Assembly (NCBI GenBank): GCA_973895155.1
Contig: OZ316893.1
Span: forward strand, 1,116,001 to 1,180,000
Origin: Marsupella aquatica
Taxonomy: Eukaryota > Marchantiophyta
Direction: 5' to 3'
Length of the DNA stretch: 64,000 bases
Shown here: one piece after another, positions 1-8,184 of the stretch
Position numbering within the stretch: the stretch's first letter is position 1
Layout: each line of letters opens with the position of its first letter
Position numbers and translations under genes: made by a program
Notes under the pieces: model-generated
Seen by the model: the letters and a program-made list of their open reading frames with translations, nothing else
Database searches by the model: none
Told to the model about the DNA's origin: nothing

Positions 1-413
1 AGATGTGTGTTTACATGTAGTCTTTGAAATATAATTGTAAAATGCTTTGTGAGTAAATTTGGACGTTTCACTTGGTTCAGTGTTAAACCACAACTTGGGG
101 TGTAAAGCTACCTGGAGTCCTGCCCGCACTCAAATCACTGCATATTTCAAATTGCCAAAAAACAAAAGGCACCCAACCAGGAGAGGTGGTCCCAGAGACA
201 AAAGATCCAATCAAGGGGGACAACCAAACCGCCAAAAGTACCCAACAAAAGCCCAGCACAAGAACAACCAGGGACCAAAAAAACCTGAGCCCTACCATAG
301 GCAAACTGAATAACCTGGTAGAGCTTCAGCGTAGTGTGAAGTGCATAGTGTTAGGCATCACCCTTATGTCTAGAATTACAACTGCAGTCATAGTTAGGCT
401 AACCTTAGTCGCA
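1..413. other. intergenic, no gene recognised
   Basis: AT-rich sequence with short open frames on both strands that have no domain, start context or codon pattern I trust. The stretch from about 60 to 310 is purine-rich on the plus strand. Its complement vaguely resembles 59180-59350, possibly two remnants of one old repeat, but I could not align them convincingly. Confidence 0.4.
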
Positions 414-457
414 CACTTAGTTAGATTAGTTGTGTATACAACTAATCTAACTAAGTG
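414..457. repeat. perfect 20-bp inverted repeat (hairpin), 4-nt loop
   Basis: Bases 414-433 (CACTTAGTTAGATTAGTTGT) are exactly reverse-complementary to 438-457, separated by GTAT at 434-437. A perfect stem of this length with a tetraloop could extrude as a cruciform. It may be the core of a small foldback element or of a hairpin RNA. The flanks pair only weakly beyond the 20 bp, so it is short for a typical plant microRNA precursor. Confidence 0.85.
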
Positions 458-782
458 CGCTATACACAAGCAAGTGTTCACTTGCTACTTGGGCTCATTG
501 TGACATAGCTAGTTGAGAAATAGGGAAAACTTGTGTTTAGGAGACTGGGAATGGTCAAGTGCTTAGAGCACAATAAAGCTCTTGTATGTTCTTCTGGACA
601 CAACCACATTTGAGATGAATCACATATTTCTCAGTGTTAATTACTTGCTCGTTGGATGCTCATGGGCATGCAGTTGGTATGAGAGCATGCCTAAGAGGTG
701 ATTGGATTTGTTTGTGATGGTTTTTCCACCCTTTAGTGTTGGTGGTTTTTTGGAGTTTCAAGCCCAAATGAGATTTTAATAG
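458..782. other. intergenic, nothing recognised
   Basis: No open frame of note, no repeat that I could match elsewhere in the window, and no regulatory motif that I can support. Confidence 0.4.
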
Positions 783-1470
783 TGTGACCCAAGGGGTTGT
801 GACAAATGAGTTTTCTACCTAGAACCAAGAGATGCAAAGGGTTAATCCCTGCTCACACATGGGGTGTGGAGGGTATATGTATATTTGTTTGGGTGGGATG
901 TAATGGTGGGAGTACTGGTGTCTCTCCTTGGCCATTGGCTTACCCCTTTGTGGTCCAACCTTCTCTCCTTGTGGTGTGGGTCCGTGGGATCCTTGGGGGT
1001 AGTCCTCCTTGTGGGCTACTCAGATGCATACTCCAAAGTATAATTTATATCTCCTCTCTTGGATGGTTCCAATTTGGCTTTCAAGGGGAAAAAATGAGTT
1101 TTCTAGGAAGCCTCACCCCATGATTTAATCACACCTGGAGCTTTTAAGAGTGGGACCCGAGCTCTCTACAAAATGAGGTTTCCAAAGTCAGCAGAGCATC
1201 TGATAGTGTGTGGCAAGGGGTTATACCAAAAGTGTTTTCAACAAAATCTCACCCAATCATTTTTGTAACATCTACTGTAGAAGTGTGACTCAAGGGTCGT
1301 AATAAATGAGTTTAAGACTCACCAAAATAACTCTTGCAAAGTTAAAGGTGGGGCACAGTGTATTGCAAAATCTAAAAGTGGGACCCAAGGGATTGCAATA
1401 AATGAGTTTTGGAGAGACAGCCAGAACGGTTTGGGCAGGTCAGAAAATGAGTTTTCTAGGAACAGTCACA
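783..1470 (+). repeat. degenerate tandem repeat with an interposed repeat body
   Basis: A motif of the form GTGGGACCCAAGGG, then TTGCAATAAATGAGTTTT, recurs in decayed form near 783, 1092, 1152, 1210, 1286, 1378 and 1440. Spacing is irregular, roughly 60 to 100 bp. Between the first two occurrences lies a segment (about 850-1040) resembling 53180-53320: both contain GGGGTGTGGAGGGTATA followed by a T/G-rich stretch and a CTTGTGGT block. The array is probably old, with a SINE-like insertion. Confidence 0.55.
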
Positions 1471-1551
1471 AATCATCAATTTGCAGGCTTGACAAAAACC
1501 AAGGTTGTGGGCTCCAGGCGCTGGAAAATTGCACCTACTGTGCTTTAGCTA

Positions 1552-2398
1552 AGTTGCTAGAGTTCCAGAGTAGACTGCTGCCATTCAGGTCCTAGGAAAG
1601 TCATTTTGGACTCTCCTTACACACTGCCCACCTGTTGCGCCAAATATAAATATGTAAATACCAAAAAATGGCAGAGCACTTTCATCCAGCAGGCTATGCT
1701 CGAATGGTAGAGAGCCTGAGTGGAGGAAAACGAGGTCCCCAGTTTGAATCCTCGTGGCATGCAAAACTTCTTTTACACAAACCCCACCCAAAAGTGGGGT
1801 TGAGACAACTCTAGCAACACTCACAAAAATTGGTGATTTTCAGGTTCTATTGGGCAACAGGTGGACAGGAACGGGCATCACAAGGTCCAGAAGTCATTGA
1901 TGACTTTCAAGTGAATAGTCTCCCTCCTGCCCAAGGAGACACTTCTCTGCCCTTAGGGCCAACTCGCATGTGAGTGGCCTTGTGTTTTGCGGCCCTTTAC
2001 CCTCGCGACACTTTAGGACAATTGAATCTGTCCTCACTACGTGTCGTGTGCACTACGGCAAAACTTGCAATGACAGACTGTCGCGATATGACTGTGTTAC
2101 TTTAGGGCATTTGGTTTATGTGGAAGCTGAGCTCGGGACCTACAAGGGACTGAAAATTTCCCGCCCTTGCCTTTCAGATTGCTAAGTTTATGTGTCAGGA
2201 CTGGCGGGGGAAGAGGTGACGGCATTTTTCTCTCATGCACTAATACACTGCCGCGTGTCATTTTTCGGGCAGCAAAGGGTAGGGTGCTTACATGCAAGTT
2301 GGCCCTTCATTAGCATCATGTGTGCCCCGAGCCTGATCGACTACTCAGCTAACACTGACATAGCCAAGTTGCTAGAGTTCAGGAGTAGCCCGCTGCGG
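1552..2398. repeat. direct repeat pair about 812 bp apart
   Basis: The segment beginning AAGTTGCTAGAGTTC at about 1552-1586 recurs at about 2364-2398, with the same downstream 'gtag..ctgctg' pattern. The interval contains the SINE at 1690-1805 and no recognisable gene. It may be a segmental duplication, or the ends of a larger decayed element. Confidence 0.5.
1690..1805 (+). mobile_element. tRNA-derived SINE, copy 1
   Basis: The head looks like a tRNA: an A-box-like stretch (TATGCTCGAATGGTAGAG, 1695-1712) and, about 30 bp on, a B-box-like stretch (AGTTTGAATCCT, 1741-1752). Downstream at 1781-1800 is the block ACCCCACCCAAAAGTGGGGT, which can form a small hairpin. The same order, tRNA-like head then this block, occurs on the minus strand at 12000-12175. 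That makes a shared SINE family more likely than an isolated tRNA pseudogene. The A and B boxes are internal RNA polymerase III promoter elements in known SINEs. Element ends are not defined. Confidence 0.6.
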
Positions 2399-2425
2399 TG
2401 CTGACCAAGTGGATTTACTCTTGTA
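1806..2425. other. intergenic, nothing recognised
   Basis: Only short overlapping open frames without domains. It includes the right half of the direct-repeat pair near 2364-2398. Confidence 0.35.
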
Positions 2426-2764
2426 ATCTGTTGCCTCCAAAAGGGGTCATTTGTCGCATATTCGCAGATATTCCCAGGCCGGCCCTGAACTTTCCCGACC
2501 CTCTCCCGGCCCGGTCCCAAACTTTCCCGACCCCCTCCCGAAATCTCCTGAACGCTCCCGGCCCGGTCCCAGACTCCCCCGGTTTAGCAAGCTGGCCCCG
2601 TGGTTTGGGGTCGGGGAGGGGCCCAGGACAGGTTGGGGCGAGGGTCGGGGCTGGTCACAGTTGGGGCGGGGTGTGGGAGAGTCGGGCCGGGGCCGGGACT
2701 ACCAGGTGTAACAATTGTCATTTGTCGGGGTCTAGACCCCTTATTTGTCAGACAAGTCCAAACC
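2426..2764 (-). repeat. GC-rich dispersed repeat, copy 1 (inverted)
   Basis: One of three copies in the window (others at 47180-47526 and 53579-53836). Read on the minus strand it starts with GGTTTGGACTTGTC, then a 'gacaaat-a-gggg' segment. A variable core of G/C runs follows, ending in an 'aatat..gcaaatatg' block and CCTTTTGGAG. The outer segments are conserved among copies while the core differs in length and sequence. Many runs of three or more G on the plus strand at 2600-2700 could form G-quadruplexes. Proline/glycine-rich open frames here follow from base composition. Confidence 0.65.
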
Positions 2765-3184
2765 GGGGCCCAATGCATGGGTCTAGGGGTCACCTGATCA
2801 CTCCTTCGCCGGATATATAATTATTATAAGGGCATGAATTCGGCAGCCGCTGGGAGTCACAAGGTTTCTTTCGAGTAAGCCGGAGGAGACGACAGGAAGT
2901 AATAATTTATAGTCAATCCGGTCCGACAACTGTGGACGAACCGGGAGACATTGTCGTCGTCTCCGTGTCGGCTGTATGGGCGATCAGGAGTAACGGAGCA
3001 GGTACGCAGGTCGAGTCACCGAGCTCATCCTTCGAGGAGTTCGAGGGAACCACGACAGAGTCACTTAATTATTAAGTCGACGCCGAGGAATTGCAAAACA
3101 TTCTTTAGTGTATGACGTTTCTATCGGATCAAACCATCCCCCATAATCCATCCAGATAATATAAATAAGATATAATGTATTAGT
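2765..3184. other. intergenic, nothing recognised
   Basis: Sequence of moderate GC at 2840-3070 without an open frame of note or a repeat match within the window. Confidence 0.35.
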
Positions 3185-3437
3185 AGGGGGTCTCAAATAC
3201 ATCCAATTTTATTTTTCTTTTGAGTGTGCCTAGATGAGTTGCAGATTTGGATAATAATCATGACTGGTCACGCCCGGCACCAATTTTGCAGTAGACACAA
3301 TAGCATTGTGTGTAGCAACCTCATTCATTTATCCATACCCCAAAAAATAATTGCCTGGTTGTACCATGTTATGGTGCTCCCAACTGCCTTGTAGACCTCC
3401 CATGAGGTGCCAATTTTTTTAATATGTGAGACACCCT
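3185..3437. mobile_element. MITE, PIF/Harbinger-like termini
   Basis: The left end AGGGGGTCTCAAATA (3185-3199) and the inverted right end AGGGTGTCTCACATA (read on the minus strand from 3437) match at most positions. The element is 253 bp and flanked by the direct 3-bp repeat AGT (3182-3184 and 3438-3440), as expected for a Harbinger-type target-site duplication. Its left terminus is identical over 15 bp to that of the autonomous element at 39695-45146, so that element's transposase is the likely mover. No coding capacity. Confidence 0.7.
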
Positions 3438-3785
3438 AGTGTGGGGCCTCTCAAAACTCAACCATAAAGACTTTTTTGGGAGTTACAGGAGTTATATGAG
3501 GCGCCTTCATATAATGTCTTTTCTTAACTCCCACAAAAGTTGTGTGAATCAATTTTAGATCACCTTAAGTAAGTAAATCAGTTGGCTCAACACTCACTCA
3601 ATAACTTTCACTGTTTCTTTCTAACTTTTAGTGTAAAGCCATAAGTTTGGTTATTTGAAATCCAAAAACCTTCGACTGAAGGCACCTGCATTTTAAGTCT
3701 GACATGATAATGACTCCTACATTTGAAGAGGGGGCTGATGAAGAACGAGAAAAATGGATATATGTTATGACACTGAAGTGAGGTT

Positions 3786-4110
3786 GAAATCCTAGCTGAT
3801 GGGGTGGGTCAATGAGCCTGCCCACATTTCTTAAATCTTTTATCTGGGTTCTGTAATCAAAATAAGTACAGTAGGTGGACCATAAATTCATAATTTTAGC
3901 TTATGGGATGGGTCAATGCAGCCTCCCCCATTTTTTCAATCTTTTATCTGTGTTCTATAATCAAAATAAGTACAGTCAGTGGAATATAAATCCATATCTT
4001 CAGTAGCAACGCCTCCACCTGCCTTACTGGATGTGTGAGTGCTATCTTCCCACATTTTAAAAATCCTTTAGATAAACAAAATTATGAGATGGACCATAGA
4101 TTTCAGCCAC
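3786..4110 (+). repeat. three decayed tandem copies of a ~110-bp unit
   Basis: The unit contains GATGGGGTGGGTCAATG, then a TTTTATCTG block and AATCAAAATAAGTACAGT, followed by 'ggaccataaat'. It appears at about 3796-3893 and 3903-3998. A third, weaker copy at about 4020-4110 keeps the 'ccacatttt..aaatcctttaga' and 'atggaccata' parts. No protein is encoded. Confidence 0.6.
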
Positions 4111-4143
4111 GGCCCACTTTTGAGACTCCTGGGTAGGTACACT

Positions 4144-4156
4144 AGGGTGTCTCAAA
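4144..4156 (+). mobile_element. solo MITE terminus
   Basis: AGGGTGTCTCAAA preceded by ACT matches the terminus family seen at 3185-3437 and 23633-23799. I found no matching right end downstream, so this is either a truncated element or an end whose partner has decayed. Confidence 0.35.
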
Positions 4157-4730
4157 ACTGGATCATTAATGAAAGTTACCAATTTATGATATATTTCATA
4201 ACTCAAGTTCTAGGACCTAGTTATAGAACTTTAAAAATGGGGGAGGTAACATTGACTCGCCCCATAAGATTGGAGTTACTGACTCACCCGTTTCATAGAA
4301 TATATTATTTTTACTCAATTCTTGATTAACCGCCATCTCAAATGCAGCAGCGATCACCATGTCAAGAGCAATTTCCAGGTGTCTTCAGTCATGGTTTTCC
4401 AGGAGTTCCAGAGTCCTGGATTTCCAAATTTCCACCTAAAGTTATGGGAAAGTTACTAGTTAACTGTTGAACGGACATACTTTCATTAAGTGTTGAGCCC
4501 ACATAATTTCATTATAGTAGTCAATTATAGTAGTCAAAGATAGGTTCCTATAATTTTTACTAGAATTCACATAATACTTGACTTATAATACTTGAGTCAT
4601 AAGAGTGCCTTATCTTGTTAAGGCCAACCTGTGACAAGCCCTAGTGTATCAGAGACTCCATAGAGTGAAAACAGCTTTTGGTGTACGAGAAAAGCGATTC
4701 TTGTGCAGTTCTTTTCAGGTAACCAAATCA
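4157..4730. other. intergenic, upstream of ALDH
   Basis: AT-rich with no gene. A small local duplication of 'tagtagtcaattatag' type occurs at about 4515-4545. The ALDH promoter begins at the right edge. Confidence 0.35.
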
Positions 4731-4737
4731 TCCGTCC

Positions 4738-4745
4738 TATATAAG
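4738..4745 (+). promoter_or_regulatory. TATA box of the ALDH gene
   Basis: TATATAAG in a GC-richer context is a good match to a plant TATA box. A start site about 30 bp downstream (near 4770) would give a leader of about 475 nt before the ATG at 5245. This is inference from sequence only. Confidence 0.6.
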
Positions 4746-4782
4746 GAGGAGCAGATTCACCTACTGTAGTGAGCTGCTATAC

Positions 4783-5093
4783 AGTCATTTCATAGTCCTG
4801 TAAGACAAGCTTGACTTTCTCGTGTGTCTTTCGGTCCTATTTGATCGTCATCCGGACCAAAAGCAGAAGCTCGGTCCTATTTGATCGTCATCCGGACCAA
4901 GAGCAGAACTGCAGAAGCTCCATCGAGAGAGCTGCCAGAGAAATTAGTACGGCGGAAGAACCGATTCACCCAGACATCTGCTACAGTCTTTTCATTGCCC
5001 TGGAAGACAAGCTCGACTTTCTCGCGGTGTGTCTTTCGGTCCTGTTTGATCGTCATCCGGACCAAAAGGAGAAGCTCCATCGAGAGAGCTACT
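4783..5093 (+). repeat. direct repeats in the ALDH leader
   Basis: About 90-105 bp starting CAGTC(A/T)TTTCAT is present at 4783-4871 and again at 4986-5093. Inside it a shorter motif, GATCGTCATCCGGACCAA, occurs three times (near 4842, 4883 and 5048). A segment with GCTCCATCGAGAGAGCT and 'gcggaagaaccg' also appears twice (about 4915-4960 and 5075-5120). The leader has therefore grown by tandem duplication. Whether it regulates translation or transcription cannot be told. Confidence 0.75.
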
Positions 5094-5244
5094 AGAGAAA
5101 TTGGTGCAGCGGAAGAACCGCTTGACGTACTCGGAGACTGCACATTTCAGTGTGACTCCTGAATTCAGTTCTCCACATATCGCTTCAGCAGCTGAGTGCA
5201 ATACGGTGGTTGAGAAGAAGAAGGTATTTGGAAGGAGCGTGGAG

Positions 5245-6915
5245 ATGGCGACCAGGAAGGTGGCGGGATCGTTGATTACTCGATTGGTTGCATCCGGCAA
5301 AGGGATAATTTCAGCACCTTCCGTCGGGGCTAGGACGATTACCACGACAACGACTGCAAGGACGAGCTCTGCATTGTGGAGGACTGTCTACGGAGCCCGT
5401 CAGTATGGTGCTGCAGCGGCGGAGGAAGATCTGGAGACGCCCATGAAGGCTCCCTTTCCTATTCAGTACACGAAGTTACTGATCAATGGTGAGTTCGTCG
5501 ACGCTGCCTCTGGAAAGACGTTGGCGACTGTAGATCCGCGGACGGAAGAGGTGATTGCTCATGTGGCTGAGGGGGACAAGGAGGATGTGGATCGCGCAGT
5601 GAAGGCGGCCAGGACTGCTTTCGAAGAAGGCCCGTGGCCGCGAATGCCTCCGCACGAGCGTGCGTCAATCCTCCAGCGGTTCGCCGACCTGATCGAGAAG
5701 CACAACGACGAGCTCGCGGCGTTGGACTCGCTGGACAGCGGTAAGCCCTATGAGCAAGCTCGATTTGCAGAGATACCCGCCGTGGTGAGGGTTTTCCGAT
5801 ACTATGCCGGATGGGCCGATAAGATTCACGGAAGAACAATTCCTACGGAAGGAAACAATTTCGCGTACACTCTGCACGAGCCTATCGGTGTTTGCGGGCA
5901 GATCATACCCTGGAATTTCCCGATGGTGATGTTCGCATGGAAGGTCGCACCTGCCCTCGCTGCCGGCAACACCATCGTCCTCAAGACTGCGGAGCAAACC
6001 CCTCTCTCGGCCATACTAGCCGGTAAGCTCGCCCTGGAAGCTGGCATCCCCCCCGGTGTCCTCAACATCATTTCAGGATACGGTCCAACGGCTGGTGCCG
6101 CGATCTCTGAACACATGGACATCGACAAGGTTGCGTTCACGGGTTCGACGGAGGTAGGGAAGAAGGTCTTGGCAGCCGCGGCGGGGAGCAATTTGAAGAA
6201 GGTGACTCTGGAGCTCGGTGGCAAGTCTCCGTTCATCGTCTGCTCGGATGCGGATGTGGATCACGCGGCCGATTTATCTCACTTCGCTCTCTTCTTCAAT
6301 CAGGGCCAATGCTGCTGTGCGGGGTCCCGAACTTTTGTCCACGAGAGTGTTTATGACGAGTTCATCGAGAAGGCAAAGGACCGGGCGGTGAAGAGAGTGG
6401 TGGGAGATCCGTTCCGAAGTGGAGTTCAGCAGGGCCCCCAAATTGACAAGGCGCAATTTGACAAGATTTTGGGATACATTAACAGTGGGGAGAGTCAGGG
6501 TGCAAAGCTCATCACGGGTGGGTCCCGCTTAGGAAAGAAAGGGTTCTACATCAAGCCCACGGTCTTTGGCGACGTCGGCGATGACATGACAATTTTCAAC
6601 GAGGAAATCTTCGGTCCCGTCCAGTCGGTCTCCAAGTTCAGCACCTTGGACGAAGCGGTGAAGCGGGCGAACAAGTCGAGTTATGGGCTGGCTTCAGCTG
6701 TTCTCACCAAGAGTTTGGATACTGCGAACACTGTCTCTCGCAATTTGAAAGCAGGAACAGTGTGGATTAATACGTACAATCTGTTCGATCCGAGCCTTCC
6801 TTTCGGAGGCTACAAGCAGAGTGGCATTGGTAGAGAGAAGGGTATCTACGGACTAGACAATTATCTCCAAGTGAAGGCAGTTGTGACACCCATCAACAAT
6901 CCAGCTTGGTTGTGA
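5245..6915 (+). CDS. mitochondrial aldehyde dehydrogenase, ALDH2 family, intronless
   Basis: NAD-dependent aldehyde dehydrogenase, oxidising aldehydes such as acetaldehyde to acids, probably in the mitochondrial matrix. From the ATG at 5245 the protein is 556 residues, slightly longer than usual ALDH2 enzymes. The open frame runs upstream to 5101 without an ATG, so 5245 is the first real start. Residues 1-60 are rich in R, S, T and A and poor in acids, like a matrix presequence; the dehydrogenase fold follows from about residue 70. Visible key residues are the PWNFP substrate/NAD motif with Asn224, the general base Glu323 in LELGGKSP, the catalytic Cys357 in GQCCCAGSR, and EEIFGPV. The offset to ALDH2 E268 and C302 is a constant 55. 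There is no frameshift and no intron, although vascular-plant ALDH2B genes that I know have many introns. This may be a retrogene or lineage intron loss. The family call is very secure, the compartment less so. Confidence 0.95.
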   Translation: MATRKVAGSLITRLVASGKGIISAPSVGARTITTTTTARTSSALWRTVYGARQYGAAAAEEDLETPMKAPFPIQYTKLLINGEFVDAASGKTLATVDPRTEEVIAHVAEGDKEDVDRAVKAARTAFEEGPWPRMPPHERASILQRFADLIEKHNDELAALDSLDSGKPYEQARFAEIPAVVRVFRYYAGWADKIHGRTIPTEGNNFAYTLHEPIGVCGQIIPWNFPMVMFAWKVAPALAAGNTIVLKTAEQTPLSAILAGKLALEAGIPPGVLNIISGYGPTAGAAISEHMDIDKVAFTGSTEVGKKVLAAAAGSNLKKVTLELGGKSPFIVCSDADVDHAADLSHFALFFNQGQCCCAGSRTFVHESVYDEFIEKAKDRAVKRVVGDPFRSGVQQGPQIDKAQFDKILGYINSGESQGAKLITGGSRLGKKGFYIKPTVFGDVGDDMTIFNEEIFGPVQSVSKFSTLDEAVKRANKSSYGLASAVLTKSLDTANTVSRNLKAGTVWINTYNLFDPSLPFGGYKQSGIGREKGIYGLDNYLQVKAVVTPINNPAWL

Positions 6916-7352
6916 GGCCAGCTAGAGGATCATTGGACCCGTCCCCCCTGGCCATTGTCTGCTGCGATCCAGAACTCATCCAGAGTACCGAAGGCCAACG
7001 GCTTTCTGTGTACGAATTTACATCCATCAAACTGGAGTTCCATACGCTCCATATCTCCGCAAGAACCAAGGAACTGCTCTCATGTGTGCAGGCCTACTTT
7101 TGTGTGAATATTTTCTGGAGGTTTTCACAAGGAGCTGCGACGAAAGATACGGTCACGGAAGAACGGAATTTTGGTTACGGAAGTCAGCTTGCGAAGGTGA
7201 GAAAGTTCAGCTGGGCAAGTTGAACCCCGGCAATACCGTAAGCAGTAGATAGGTCGTAAACCGTTCTCCCGCGTACTGCTGCATGAACAGAATGCTTTGG
7301 AAGGTTGTATCATATGGATGTTACAAGTCGAATAGTGAATCGTAAGAATAAA
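6916..7352 (+). terminator. ALDH 3' UTR with poly(A) signal
   Basis: The stop codon at 6913-6915 is followed by about 430 bp of non-coding sequence ending in a canonical AATAAA at 7347-7352. This is the best candidate for the cleavage and polyadenylation signal; other weaker signals may exist. Confidence 0.5.
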
Positions 7353-8184
7353 ACTGTAGCTATCGGAATCACGTGCTTAAATGTTCCAGGCTAATGATTG
7401 GCAACTGTGACTAAGAAAGAGAATCTCGAGTCAGTCTTTCGAACGCTTGAAGCGGTTGCTGTATGTTTTTGAAACTCTTAAAAATTGTACGGCATTCATG
7501 TTCTGATTTCTTAACGTGCATTTCTTTGTTTCGTCTCTGTAGACAGAACTTCTAGCGTCAGTATCAACTCACCACACAGTTGCTTTTTCAACATTGCTAA
7601 TTGAAGAGTTTGCATTGTTAACTACGTTGCCTGACCCACTCAAAGACGTCTATGAACTTTTGTGATATTCGTTAGTGAGGCCAGTGTCAATCTGCAGGGA
7701 TCATTAACATGAGTCTGACCACTATAAGTAGCAATTTGAGATGAATATCATGGGATTTTACATCTTGCCCCTAGGATATGGAACAGGCGAAGAATTAGGG
7801 ATAATTTCAGTGGTTGATTTTAGCAAGACAGGAGGAGAGCACAGAAATTCTCACCGCGCGGTGACTCGAGGATGGAAGAAGAAGTTAAGAAAAGTTCTTA
7901 TGGTGTTGCAGCAGGCCTGTAAGGCTTCCAAATGTAGTTGTCTGATTCACTGCACGGCTGCATTGAATCTGTTATACCTAGAATCACACTAGTTGAAATT
8001 TATATCGGTGCCCGCAGCGGGTGTACAAGTGAGCCAAGTACGGATGAAGGATCCCCTGTTCCAGGATTGGGTTTCAAGTCTTTGATACTTGCTAACTTGC
8101 CTGATATTGTTACTGTCTGCATTTTCCAAGCCGAATGACATTCAAAATCCTAAGTTGGGTCTAGGATAGAAGTTAATGCATCAG
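7353..8184. other. intergenic, nothing recognised
   Basis: No domain-bearing frame and no repeat match inside the window. The small frame at 7741-7992 has no recognisable feature. Confidence 0.4.

Noticed and set aside
2398-2820. Proline/glycine-rich open frames on both strands
   Set aside because: They arise from the G/C-run core of the dispersed repeat. The same effect is seen at 47226-47666 and 53516-53877, and the frames share no conserved protein.
5101-5244. N-terminal extension of ALDH
   Set aside because: There is no ATG before 5245, and this part is translated leader repeat with no presequence character.
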